Notes: a model not told the origin generated them from the letters alone. A stretch of DNA of 42,025 nt from Xenococcaceae cyanobacterium MO_188.B32 (GCA_030065635.1 JASJDJ010000045.1:1-42025); one strand, 5' to 3'. Counted from the stretch's first letter, positions 1 through 8,827 are shown. A program made the numbers and translations.

Positions 1-1
1 A

Positions 2-2440
2 GCTTTGACCGCTTATCTAAATGGCGTAAAAGTGGGTGAAGGGGAGGGGATGGAGCTGGAGTCTCATCGGGATAATATTGGCATTGGTGGGTTAAACCAA
101 ACCACCAAATTTCATGATGGGGAGGCTCAAAAAAATAGTAAACATAGTTTGGGCGGAAGCATTGATGAGGTTCGGGTGTACAACCGAGCCTTAAGTGCTG
201 AAGAAATCTCGTTGTTATTTAATCCTAACCACGACCCCGTAGCAGTAGATGACGAAGCTCTGACGGTAGAAAATACAGAAGTTATTCTCTTAGGGTCGAG
301 TCTGCTAGCCAACGACACAGATCTAGATGGCAACAGCTTGAGTCTCACGGCGGTGGGAAATGCTACTAACGGTAGTGTAACCAGAGATGAGGGAGGCAAT
401 GCGATTTTTACCCCAGAGTTAAACTTCAGTGGGGATGCTAGCTTTGAATACACTGTCAGCGATGGTGAGGGGGGAACTGCTACTGCTACAGTCACAGTTA
501 CGGTATTGCCACAAACAAGCCCTATTCCTCTTGGTACTAATCTTCATCGCCTGGCAGCTTGGTCGCCTCAATTACCCTTTCTGAATGCTTTTAAATCTGC
601 CCGCCAGTGGATTCCTCAAAATTGGGGGGTCACTAAAAATAACGAAGATAAATATGAGTATGTTTGGGATACGGGGGAATTTACACAATTAGAACTGGAT
701 GAAAATGGCTGGGTTAAATCTTTACCCGCACCAGAAGACGAGCCTGAATATAGCAGTGTCGGTACTCTCCTGTTTCGCAATGTAGGCAGTTATCCTGGAG
801 GAAAATATGTCGTGCTTTATGAAGGAGAAGGAACCATCGAATATGCCTTAGATGCTCAAAAAGATGAATCTGCTTCTACCCCAGGAAGAGATGTGATTGA
901 TGTTAATCCCTCCAATGCTGGTATCTGGTTGAGAATTACTTCTACTGACCCTAACGACACAGGGGATTACCTCCGCAATATTCGAGTGCTTCCAGAAGAA
1001 TACGAATATGCAGACTATCAAGTATTTAACCCAGTTTTTCTCGAAAAAATACAGCCTTTTAATACCATCCGTTTTATGGATTGGATGTTCACCAATAACT
1101 CAAAGCAAAGTGAATGGAGCGAGCGACCTGTTCCAGAAAGCTCGATTTTCTCTGGAGAAATGGCATCTTTAGAAAAAATGGTGGAACTGGCAAATCGTAC
1201 CGCCCATGAAGAATATGGCATTGACGCGATCGCTATTGCACCCTATTTTGGCAGTTATCTCGGCAATCCTACTTATGAAGCTGAAATAGAAAGTTGGATT
1301 GATGACGATGACCCCGATGTGGCACTAAATAACCTTTTTAAGGAACTGACTCAGGGAGGGGTTGTGAGTAATGGATATGATGGTGGAGCCTTACAGCAAG
1401 CCTATGACTGGACAACGGCTTATGTAGACCTCGCCAATCGACAAAATTTAGAAATTATTACTTATGAGAGTGGTCAGCATCTGAATGGAAATACTGGAGT
1501 ACAAGACAATCAAGCCATCGGTGACTTGTTTATTGCAGCCAACAGAGAGCCACGGATGGGGGAAGTCTACCAAGAATACGTGACAACATTGCATTCCTTA
1601 GGTCTTGACTTATCAATGAACTATACTGATGTTAGTAGTTACAATAAGTGGGGCAGTTGGGGCTCTCTAGAGCATATCAATCAGGAAGACTCACCTAAAT
1701 ACAATGTTATCAAGAGTGCGACTACTAAAATTACCCATGACCTTCCTCCTCAACTAGGAACATTAACAGACAATCTTTCTCGTCTGGGTATTCTCGTTGA
1801 AGGTGATTCTCTTAACTTGAATGCTAACTACACTGATGTAGGTATCACGGACTTCCACACTGTAGAATTTGATTGGGGAGATGGTAGTCCCATAGAGGTA
1901 GAAGAAAAAACTCCTTTGCTTGGCGATCTTGGTAAGGTCTCAGGTAGTCACGTCTATAATAGTGAAGGCATATATACCGCCACCTTGACTGTCACTGATG
2001 ATGACAATCTTTTTGACAACAAATCTATATCTATCAACGTTGCTAAGAAAGTCGAGCTAGATTGGAATCCTGGTTCTAAGAACAAAAAAATCAAGTTAAC
2101 AGGGAATGGCAACATTAGTGTGGCTATTCTGGGTACGGCTAATTTCGACGTAGCTGGAATTGACCCGACCTCAGTACGAGCAGATGATGAGAAAGATGTA
2201 CTATTAGATGGTGGAGCTATCAGTGCTAGTGCTAATAACTCTAGTCTGGAAGATACCAACGGTGACGGATTCCAAGATTTAGGACTTTTCTTCGGGAAAT
2301 CCGACTTGAGTGAGGTAGTTTCGCTAAACTCAGAGCCATTTCTCAGTGATAACCAGATTTATCTGTTAGGTACTAATTCGCAACTAGATAGTAGTTATTT
2401 CTTCGGTATGCAGCAAGCGGACGCTCCTCTTCAAATTTGA
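2..2440 (+). CDS. Secreted LamG / cadherin-like / PKD multidomain protein, 5' end outside window
   Basis: The frame is open to the window edge, so the N-terminus and any signal peptide are missing. Counting from the TTG at base 5, residues 1-75 are the end of a LamG-type concanavalin fold (AYLNGVKVG, GSIDEVRVYNRALS). Residues 78-168 are a cadherin/Ig-like repeat with NDTDLDGN. Residues 175-580 carry a module found in large exoproteins, with RFMDW (356-360), TNNS, YESGQHL (487-493), ANREPRMGE and GSWGSLE. A PKD domain follows (FDWGDGSP, 622-629), then a tail with a calcium-loop-like EDTNGDGFQDL. Family relatives, as I remember them, carry about 100 more residues between the ELAN-like and DAIAIAPYFG motifs, including a YSNEIWN-like segment. 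Here ELANRT runs straight into AHEEYGIDAIAIAPYFG near base 1200, so an in-frame internal deletion is likely. A role in binding or trimming polysaccharide is inferred from the modules and the downstream locus. Not assigned to a numbered enzyme family. Confidence 0.8.
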   Translation, partial: ALTAYLNGVKVGEGEGMELESHRDNIGIGGLNQTTKFHDGEAQKNSKHSLGGSIDEVRVYNRALSAEEISLLFNPNHDPVAVDDEALTVENTEVILLGSSLLANDTDLDGNSLSLTAVGNATNGSVTRDEGGNAIFTPELNFSGDASFEYTVSDGEGGTATATVTVTVLPQTSPIPLGTNLHRLAAWSPQLPFLNAFKSARQWIPQNWGVTKNNEDKYEYVWDTGEFTQLELDENGWVKSLPAPEDEPEYSSVGTLLFRNVGSYPGGKYVVLYEGEGTIEYALDAQKDESASTPGRDVIDVNPSNAGIWLRITSTDPNDTGDYLRNIRVLPEEYEYADYQVFNPVFLEKIQPFNTIRFMDWMFTNNSKQSEWSERPVPESSIFSGEMASLEKMVELANRTAHEEYGIDAIAIAPYFGSYLGNPTYEAEIESWIDDDDPDVALNNLFKELTQGGVVSNGYDGGALQQAYDWTTAYVDLANRQNLEIITYESGQHLNGNTGVQDNQAIGDLFIAANREPRMGEVYQEYVTTLHSLGLDLSMNYTDVSSYNKWGSWGSLEHINQEDSPKYNVIKSATTKITHDLPPQLGTLTDNLSRLGILVEGDSLNLNANYTDVGITDFHTVEFDWGDGSPIEVEEKTPLLGDLGKVSGSHVYNSEGIYTATLTVTDDDNLFDNKSISINVAKKVELDWNPGSKNKKIKLTGNGNISVAILGTANFDVAGIDPTSVRADDEKDVLLDGGAISASANNSSLEDTNGDGFQDLGLFFGKSDLSEVVSLNSEPFLSDNQIYLLGTNSQLDSSYFFGMQQADAPLQI

Positions 2441-2464
2441 AGTAAGCTTGAATCGAGGGAAATG

Positions 2465-2503
2465 GGGAGCAACGGGAAAATACAACTTTGTTGGGTTGCT
2501 CCC
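2465..2503 (+). terminator. Stem-loop just after the exoprotein gene
   Basis: GGGAGCAAC (2465-2473) and GTTGCTCCC (2495-2503) form a perfect 9-bp stem with a 21-nt loop, 25 bases after the stop codon. No T-run follows, so it is a candidate terminator or 3'-end stabiliser, not a textbook intrinsic terminator. Confidence 0.4.
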
Positions 2504-2804
2504 AGAGAAATGTTAACTAATGTAAATTTTTCGGCCTGATGTTACTTAGGTATGGTTTTAGGGAAGTCTATAACTGTCATGAGATCACAGACTATTCTGG
2601 AAAGTTGAAATAATGAGATGTTCAAACGATAATTTCTTTTAGTTAGGAATTCCCCTGAATCAGTTATCAAAGCGATCGCCATTCTAGTTATCAAGGCGAT
2701 CGCTATCTGATGAATAAAACCTGACTTTCATCGGCGAAAAATCTCATTCTTTCTAACTTAACGATCTACTGACTGTAACCCTAAAACTTGTCAGGCAATC
2801 AACA
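2504..2804. other. Intergenic region with a tandem HIP1-containing repeat
   Basis: I see no gene here. Two near-identical 18-base copies of AGTTATCAARGCGATCGC lie at 2662-2679 and 2686-2703, each ending in the HIP1 octamer. They differ at one base and repeat with a 24-base period. This looks like a local duplication. The promoter of the following polysaccharide genes may lie here, but no clear -35/-10 pair can be supported. Confidence 0.5.
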
Positions 2805-3461
2805 ATGTTCCTATTCCTTGAAAGTATCCTGTTAATTATTGCCCTGGTACTGCTAGTTCCTAGTGCAGTTCTGTTTATTGAATGTCTAGCTGCCTTTTTA
2901 CCCAGTTTTTCTAAGTAGAGGAGAGATACTTTGAACCATAACCAGGTCACTGTTTTAATACCAGCTCATAATGAGGCTTCTGGCATTGGTCAAACCTTAA
3001 CAACATTATTACCCCAATTGAATCCTCAAGACCGCATTGTTGTCGTTGCCGATAATTGTACTGATGAAACGGCTGAGATCGCTCGGGAATTTGGGGTGAC
3101 TGTCCTGGAAAGACAAGACTCTGAGCAGTTAGGTAAAGGTTATGCCTTGGACCATGGTTTAAGATTTCTGGAGTCAGAGCCACCATCAGTAGTAGTGCTA
3201 GTAGACGCGGACTGTATTGTGCATTCGGGAACTATAGAGCGACTTGCCCAAGTTGCTCTAACTTCGGGAAGACCCGTGCAAGCAACTTATCTTCAAGCCC
3301 AACCTGCCAACCCAACCCCCAAAGATGCTGTTTCAGCCCTAGCGATTCTTGTCAAAAATTTAGTTCGTCAGCAAGGCTTGGCTAGACTGGGTTTACCTTG
3401 CTTGCTTTATGGAACGGGTATGGCTTTTCCCTGGTCGGTAATTCGTATTATGAATGCTTAG
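2805..3461 (+). pseudogene. Broken family 2 glycosyltransferase (nonsense codon and lost 3' half)
   Basis: ATG at 2805 starts a 37-codon stretch encoding one hydrophobic helix ending ECLAAFLPSFSK, then TAG (2916-2918). The same frame continues with NHNQVTVLIPAHNEASG, a GT2 GT-A start, then VVADNCTDETAE, RQDSEQLGKGYALDHG and VVVLVDADCIV (the DxD-like metal site). In cyanobacterial homologues as I recall them, this helix and the GT2 domain form one protein, so the TAG looks like a nonsense mutation. AGGAG at 2919-2923, seven bases before a TTG at 2931, could allow restart without the helix. The protein breaks off at GTGMAFPWSVIR. The usual ED..LG region, the QRxRW-type region and the C-terminal membrane helices are absent, and a stop follows at 3459. 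From about 3435 the DNA codes for a sulfotransferase in another frame. Unlikely to be active. Confidence 0.7.
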
Positions 3462-4903
3462 AAACCGATCGCCTATTTCAGAGTAGTAATTTTGTCATTG
3501 ATGTCAATCTGAGCTATCCACAATTAGTTAATAGTTTTTTAGTCCAAAAACGCGCTCGTGCAGAGAAGTCCTTCGTTGGTGCTACCGTTCACCGCCATTT
3601 CGATCGATTGCTACGGATTTGGCCTGATGCTCGGTTTATCCACATAGTTCGTGATGGAAGAGATGTAGCTCGTTCCTGCATGGGTATGAATTGGGCAGGT
3701 AATGTTTGGACGGGGATCGATCGTTGGATAGAAGTCGAACAGTTGTGGTCACAGTTGAAAGAAACTATTTCTCCAGAGCAGTATACCGAGGTATGTTATG
3801 AAAGTTTAATCACCGAACCAGTAGAAACTCTGACTCATCTATGCAATTTTATCGGCACCTCTTACGATCCTGCCATGCTCGGTTATGCTCAAACAACAAC
3901 CTACGATTTACCAAATTCAAAATTGCTGTGGCAGTGGAAACGCAAATTGTCCGAGCGGGAAATTCAGTTGGTAGAAGCTAGGATTGGCGATATGTTATTA
4001 GAAAGGGGTTATGAACTGACTTCTCTTTTCAGTCAGTTGCCCTCACCGTTAGTGCGACAATCATTTGATGATGTTTTCGGACAACAGTGGAATCAAGCGA
4101 TCGCCTCGGCTGCGTTAAAGATGAGTGGAAGAGATCGCCTCGGTAGTACTGGCAAGTCGCACCTGTACGAGTTGGTACGTCAGTTTGGTGGTGCTTATGT
4201 CCTTAGCAAGAGAAAGTTGCGATTACTATTTTCCCTGGTGATGCCTAGCCTGAGACAACCAGATTGGGTAGTGCCGTGGTGGTTTGCTAACTTACATGCA
4301 CTTGAGCAAGCTTCTACCGTTCTGAAGCTAAATCAAATCCCAGCATGGGCTGAGTGGGTGCTACGCAACAACTCGGCTACTATTGTAATTCATATCGTAC
4401 GACATCCCGCAGGATTCCTTAACTCTTGGCGAAAACGGTATTTGGCAGAACAGGATTCTGTTAAAGTAAGGAGGTCTAACGAAGAACGCCTCACGAAGAT
4501 TGCTGATAGCGATGAGCGGTGGGCTAAACTCTTCGGAAATGTCAGAGCCATGACCCTAGATGAATTGGAGTTATGGTATTGGCGCTACGCCAGCGAAACG
4601 ATTGACGTGGCTGGAGACGGACAAGCCAATTATCTGCGTATTATCTACGAGGACTTGGTTTCTGACACACTCAAGGTATCTAAGCAACTCTATGAGAAAT
4701 GCGATTTGCCGTGGACGCTGGCAATCGAAAAAGCGATATTCAACAGTGCCTCCTGCTCGAATTTAATTGCCACTGCATGGCGTAAAAATTTAATGCCAGA
4801 GCAGATTTCGGTAGTCAAGAAGGTTATGGCTGGTAGCTTTATGTCTCAGTGGTGGGACGATTTTAATTTTAAACCTGACAATGTTAGTTTTACTGAATTT
4901 TAG
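3398..4903 (+). CDS. Sulfotransferase-like protein, 5'-truncated, with two sulfotransferase-type halves
   Basis: The real coding sequence begins near 3435. The open frame reaches back to a TTG at 3398 only because it runs out of frame through the glycosyltransferase remnant. Counting from 3398, the first half has FVGATVHRHFDRLL and then RFIHIVRDGRDVARS (79-93), the 3'-phosphosulfate-binding strand and helix of PAPS-dependent sulfotransferases, followed by YESLITEP and a C-terminal LVEARIGDMLLERGYEL. The second half repeats the theme with IVIHIVRHPAGFLNSW (329-344) and WYWRYASETI. Neither half shows the N-terminal 5'-phosphosulfate P-loop (GxxRSGTT) needed to hold PAPS, so both lack a key part. 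If a full version existed, it would sulfate sugars of the polysaccharide made by the neighbours. The stretch around residues 210-300 matches nothing I recognise and could be a second fusion scar. Probably non-functional as it stands. Confidence 0.6.
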   Translation: MLALWNGYGFSLVGNSYYECLETDRLFQSSNFVIDVNLSYPQLVNSFLVQKRARAEKSFVGATVHRHFDRLLRIWPDARFIHIVRDGRDVARSCMGMNWAGNVWTGIDRWIEVEQLWSQLKETISPEQYTEVCYESLITEPVETLTHLCNFIGTSYDPAMLGYAQTTTYDLPNSKLLWQWKRKLSEREIQLVEARIGDMLLERGYELTSLFSQLPSPLVRQSFDDVFGQQWNQAIASAALKMSGRDRLGSTGKSHLYELVRQFGGAYVLSKRKLRLLFSLVMPSLRQPDWVVPWWFANLHALEQASTVLKLNQIPAWAEWVLRNNSATIVIHIVRHPAGFLNSWRKRYLAEQDSVKVRRSNEERLTKIADSDERWAKLFGNVRAMTLDELELWYWRYASETIDVAGDGQANYLRIIYEDLVSDTLKVSKQLYEKCDLPWTLAIEKAIFNSASCSNLIATAWRKNLMPEQISVVKKVMAGSFMSQWWDDFNFKPDNVSFTEF

Positions 4904-4957
4904 GGAATTCTAGCACTGTAATTTTTCCAGATTTCTCAGTTCACTAGGAGTAAAAAC

Positions 4958-7120
4958 TTGCAGGAATTTCCATCAAATTTACGTCTGTATTTGAAAACTT
5001 TTCAGCGAAAAGCGGTATTAATCGTTAGTCTTACTAGTGTGACTACCTTGGTAGCCATGGTGCTTAGTTTCCGAGACCCGAATACTTACGTATGTAGCTT
5101 TCGATTACTACTAGAACCGATTAGCTCGGCAGCAAAAATAAGTCAAGCCTCTACTCTTGCTCGCACTCAAGGATTACCAGACGAAGATTTATTAAGTCTG
5201 GACTATCCCACTCAGTTAGAAGTCTTAAAAAGTTCGCTAATGTTATCTAATATTGCCGAGCGAGTTAAAGCCAAACATGCTTGGGTCAATGTTGCTGCTA
5301 TTAACCAAGATTTACGAGAAAATTTAATTGTCGAACGTATTACCATTGGACCTAGTCGATATGATTCGACTAAAATTTTTGAAGTAACCTATAAAGGTAT
5401 AAATCCAAAAATCGTTCAGGCAGTAGCAGAAGCAACAGCCGAACAATATTTACAATACAGTTTAGAAGAAAGACAAAATAGTATTAAAGCAGGAGTCAAA
5501 TTCATTGACGAACAATTGCCAGAGTTAAAAAAACGAGTAGAAACTCTCCAGTCTCAACAAAAGAAGTTACAACAGCAGTATCATTTAATCGATCCTAGTG
5601 AAAGAGGCCAGGAATTATTTGCTCAAGTTCATCAACTTACCGAGCAAAAATTGAAAAACCAAACTCAACTGCAAGAACTCAAGACTTTTTCTACTACCCT
5701 GCAAGAACAATTAAATTTAACCCCAAATCAAGCAGTAGCAGCACTGGCTATAAATCAAGACCATAGTCACCGAGAATTACTGAGACAACTTCAAGAAATA
5801 GAAAGTCGCATTGCTACAGAGTCAGTTCGTTTTACCTCTAATAGTCCTAGTATTCGGGCTTTAAAAGAAGAGCGGGAAAATATTCTTACCTTGCTCGCTC
5901 GAAAAACACAGCCGATTTTAGAACAGTATTCAATCTCTGTAGCCGACAATTCTCCAGCCCTAAATTTTCACAATGAGGCCAGTCTAGAACTAATTCAACA
6001 ACTGGTTGATACAAGCAATCAAATTCAGGTTCTAGAAGTTCGCAATCAGTCACTGACCGCCACTAAAAAGACATTTGAAAAACCAGCCAAGCAATTTCCC
6101 GAAATTGTTCGTCAATACAAAGAGTTAGAACAACAATTAGAACTGACTACGAGAATTTTAGACCAACTCTTGACTCAGAGAGAAACACTAAGAGTAGAAG
6201 CAGCGCAAAAAGATGTACCCTGGAAACTACTGAGTAAGCCTCAAATACCTCTCGATGAAGAAGGCAAGCCAGTTGCGTTTCCCCCCAATCGAGCCAAAAA
6301 ACTGCTAGCCGGAGCGATGGGAGGAATGATTTTGGGTATGGGAACAGCACTGCTTCTCGAAAAACGGCGGAATATCTTTTACACAGCCGAAGACATTCAA
6401 GACCTGCTGTTAATACCTCTTTTAGGCGAGATTCCAGTAGATGACCGTTTTAAACCTTTGCCCAATCTCAACCCCGACTCTAACGCTTTGACTTTGGTAG
6501 AAACTCAATGCAGAGATGTGAGAGAATCTTTGTTTCTGAATGCCTTTGATGCCCTTTATGCGGAACTCACTTTTCTCTATGCGGAAAATCCCGTTCGTTC
6601 TCTAATCGTTAGTTCGGTAGAGTCAAAAGATGGTCAATCCACCGTTGCTTTACAACTAGCTAAAACGGCTGCTGCGAAAGATAAGCGAGTTCTTTTGGTC
6701 GATGCTAATTTACGTCAGCCTCAACTTCATGCTCAGTTAAACTTACCCAACAACAGGGGACTAGACAATCTTCTGGGCGATCGATTGGCTCCTGAGGAAC
6801 TAGTCTGGCGAGTACCGGAAATGGAGAATCTGTTTATCTTGACTGCGGGTATTTTTCAGTCCGACTCTCCACAACGACTGTGGTCTACGCAAATGCAGCA
6901 GATTATGGAGGACTTATCAGTAAAATATGACCTAGTTATTTACGACCCTCCTCATTTTCTTGATTCTCCAGATGTCAGTTTTCTTGCTGCCCATACAGAT
7001 GGAATTGTCATGGTAGTGGGTATTAATAAAACTCGTCAATCTCTAGTCAAACAAAGCGTCAAACAAATTAACGCTTTTCGCCTACCTACCTTGGGTATTG
7101 TTGCCAATCACCTAAATTGA
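4958..7120 (+). CDS. Wzc-like polysaccharide co-polymerase / BY-kinase-type protein with degenerate P-loop
   Basis: TTG start at 4958 is chosen because AGGAG lies seven bases upstream (4946-4950). The 720-residue protein has the Wzz/Wzc plan. There is an N-terminal membrane helix (about 18-38) and a Wzz domain with LDYPTQLEVLKS. A long periplasmic coiled coil (about 170-430, rich in Q, E and L) follows, then a second helix (about 447-468) and a cytoplasmic ATPase-like domain from about 530. In that domain Walker A' is intact (VLLVDANLRQPQ, about 578-590), as is Walker B (LVIYDPP, about 659-665). Walker A reads SKDGQST, with Gln at 560 in place of the nucleotide-binding Lys. No tyrosine cluster is seen at the C-terminus, which ends VANHLN. 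It should set chain length and couple synthesis to export. Autokinase activity is doubtful. Confidence 0.85.
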   Translation: MQEFPSNLRLYLKTFQRKAVLIVSLTSVTTLVAMVLSFRDPNTYVCSFRLLLEPISSAAKISQASTLARTQGLPDEDLLSLDYPTQLEVLKSSLMLSNIAERVKAKHAWVNVAAINQDLRENLIVERITIGPSRYDSTKIFEVTYKGINPKIVQAVAEATAEQYLQYSLEERQNSIKAGVKFIDEQLPELKKRVETLQSQQKKLQQQYHLIDPSERGQELFAQVHQLTEQKLKNQTQLQELKTFSTTLQEQLNLTPNQAVAALAINQDHSHRELLRQLQEIESRIATESVRFTSNSPSIRALKEERENILTLLARKTQPILEQYSISVADNSPALNFHNEASLELIQQLVDTSNQIQVLEVRNQSLTATKKTFEKPAKQFPEIVRQYKELEQQLELTTRILDQLLTQRETLRVEAAQKDVPWKLLSKPQIPLDEEGKPVAFPPNRAKKLLAGAMGGMILGMGTALLLEKRRNIFYTAEDIQDLLLIPLLGEIPVDDRFKPLPNLNPDSNALTLVETQCRDVRESLFLNAFDALYAELTFLYAENPVRSLIVSSVESKDGQSTVALQLAKTAAAKDKRVLLVDANLRQPQLHAQLNLPNNRGLDNLLGDRLAPEELVWRVPEMENLFILTAGIFQSDSPQRLWSTQMQQIMEDLSVKYDLVIYDPPHFLDSPDVSFLAAHTDGIVMVVGINKTRQSLVKQSVKQINAFRLPTLGIVANHLN

Positions 7121-7139
7121 CTCCTTCAATCTCAACGTC

Positions 7140-8144
7140 ATGTCTTATCAAAATCAGTCAGAACAATCACCCCCTTTATTAGTAGTTATCGTTAACTACC
7201 GAACAGCCAATTTAACCATTAACTGTTTGCATTCCCTAGTCAGTGAAGTTCAAATATTACCAGGAATGCAGGTAGTTATTGTCGATAATGATTCGGGCGC
7301 TCGATCGCTAGAGCAGATTGGAAACGCAATTGAAACCGAAGGTTGGAGTGATTGGGCTGCCGTTTTGCCTTCAAAACACAATGGAGGTTATGCTTTTGGG
7401 AACAATCTGGCGATTCGTTCTGCTCTAAAATCTAGTAATCCTCCTTCTTACTTCCTCTTACTTAACCCAGACACTTTTGTCCGTCCCCAATCTTTAAAAC
7501 TGTTAGTAGATTTTATGAATCAACATCCTCAAGTAGGAATTGCTGGCAGTCGTCTAGAAGATAGTGATGGCACTCCCCAATGTTCTGCTTTTCGCTTTCA
7601 TACATTGCTGAGTGAGTTAGATTCTGCATTACGTTTGGGAATAGTATCGAAATTATTATCCCATTGGGTTGTTGCGCCTCCAGTCTCCTCGATTCCCTGT
7701 CAAACAGATTGGGTAGCAGGTGCGAGTGCGATCGTCCGTCGCGAGGTCTTCGAGACTGTCGGCTTAATGGATGAAGAATATTTTCTCTATTATGAAGAAG
7801 TTGACTTCTGTTTACAGGCTAACAAGTTAGGCTGGAGTTGCTGGTACGTTCCTGAAAGTCGGGTGGTTCATTTAGTTGGGCAAAGTTCAGGAGTAACTAA
7901 TACTAAAACTCCTCCTAAGCGGATACCTAAATATTGGTTTGATTCTAGGCGAAGATATTTCCTAAAAAACTATGGCTGGCTGTATGCAGCTTTAACTGAT
8001 GTAGTTTGGTTGTTAAGTTTTGCTTTATGGAGATGTCGCCGAGCCATTCAAGGTAAACCAGACAACGATCCCCCACATTTATTAAGTGATTTGTTTAACA
8101 ATAGTGTGCTGAGCAAAAAAAATACATCTATTCGATCGGTCTAA
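7140..8144 (+). CDS. Family 2 glycosyltransferase (rhamnosyltransferase-like)
   Basis: Cytosolic GT-A enzyme of 334 residues transferring a sugar from a nucleotide donor to the lipid-linked repeat unit. It opens with LLVVIVNYRTANLTINCLHSL, has IVDNDSG, then NGGYAFGNNLAI, LLLNPDTFV as the metal-binding acidic motif, WVAGASAIVRREVF, and DEEYFLYYEEVDFCLQANKLGW, the typical catalytic-side segment of WbbL-like enzymes. No membrane helix is evident apart from a weak hydrophobic patch near residues 280-295. It starts 19 bases after the co-polymerase gene, so the two are probably co-transcribed. Donor and acceptor cannot be read from sequence, and 'rhamnosyl' reflects family resemblance only. Confidence 0.85.
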   Translation: MSYQNQSEQSPPLLVVIVNYRTANLTINCLHSLVSEVQILPGMQVVIVDNDSGARSLEQIGNAIETEGWSDWAAVLPSKHNGGYAFGNNLAIRSALKSSNPPSYFLLLNPDTFVRPQSLKLLVDFMNQHPQVGIAGSRLEDSDGTPQCSAFRFHTLLSELDSALRLGIVSKLLSHWVVAPPVSSIPCQTDWVAGASAIVRREVFETVGLMDEEYFLYYEEVDFCLQANKLGWSCWYVPESRVVHLVGQSSGVTNTKTPPKRIPKYWFDSRRRYFLKNYGWLYAALTDVVWLLSFALWRCRRAIQGKPDNDPPHLLSDLFNNSVLSKKNTSIRSV

Positions 8145-8195
8145 TTACTGAAATTAATTGTTGTTCACTTTTTTTATTGAAGATCTTTTCATACT

Positions 8196-8783
8196 ATGAC
8201 AACCCAACTCAACCTAGTAGAAAACATAAATATAGTAGAAAGCTCTGTTCTGGGATTATGGCAACAAATAAAAGAAGACTGGATTGCTCATGGACGTGAT
8301 TGGACTAAACCAGGATTTAGGGCAGTAGCAGTGCAGCGTTTTGGGGTCTGGAGAATGAAGATTAAACCGAAACTATTACGAGCTTCTTTTAGCATTCTCT
8401 ACCGAGCCTTATATCGCAAAATCCGCAATACTTATGGGATCGATCTGCCGTATACTGTTAAACTTGGTCGCCGCGTGATTATCGAACATCAGAGTTGCAT
8501 TATCATTCATGGATATTCTTCCATTGGCGATGACTGTATTATCCGCCAAGGAGTGACTATAGGAAATCGTTACGTAGAGCATCCTTTAGACACTCCTAAA
8601 TTAGGGGCACGAGTTAATATTGGTGCTGGGGCAAAAATTCTTGGTAATGTAACTATCGGAGATGACGTTAATATTGGTGCTAATGCAGTAGTTTTAGTAG
8701 ATCTTCCTGCTGGTAAAACAGCAGTTGGCATTCCTGCTAGAGTTATAACTTCTCAACATTTCGAAGGCGAAAAAAACCGATAG
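8196..8783 (+). CDS. Serine acetyltransferase-like hexapeptide-repeat acyltransferase
   Basis: 195 residues. An N-terminal helical part (AVAVQRFGVWRM) leads into a left-handed beta-helix of hexapeptide repeats: LGRRVIIEHQSCIIIHGYSSIGDDCIIRQGVTIG, then GARVNIGAGAKILGNVTIGDDVNIGANAVVL. It closes with AVGIPARVI, the usual acyl-CoA-binding end of CysE-like proteins. Relatives in polysaccharide loci O-acetylate sugars, while others make O-acetylserine. Placement between two glycosyltransferase genes favours sugar acetylation. It is shorter than true CysE (about 240-270 residues) and lacks most of the CysE N-terminal helical domain, which also argues for a polysaccharide role. Confidence 0.8.
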   Translation: MTTQLNLVENINIVESSVLGLWQQIKEDWIAHGRDWTKPGFRAVAVQRFGVWRMKIKPKLLRASFSILYRALYRKIRNTYGIDLPYTVKLGRRVIIEHQSCIIIHGYSSIGDDCIIRQGVTIGNRYVEHPLDTPKLGARVNIGAGAKILGNVTIGDDVNIGANAVVLVDLPAGKTAVGIPARVITSQHFEGEKNR

Positions 8784-8827
8784 TCTATTCGCCAACAGTC
8801 TTTTAGCTGCTCCAATAATTAACAAAA

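Noticed and set aside
2640-2710. Two spaced HIP1-containing repeats considered as the start of a CRISPR array
   Set aside because: Only two units with a 6-base spacer; no leader, no further repeats and no cas genes.
4150-4190. GSTGKS in the sulfotransferase-like protein considered as a PAPS or ATP P-loop
   Set aside because: The spacing does not fit GxxxxGK[ST], and sulfotransferase P-loops read GxxRSGTT; no strand-loop-helix context could be supported.
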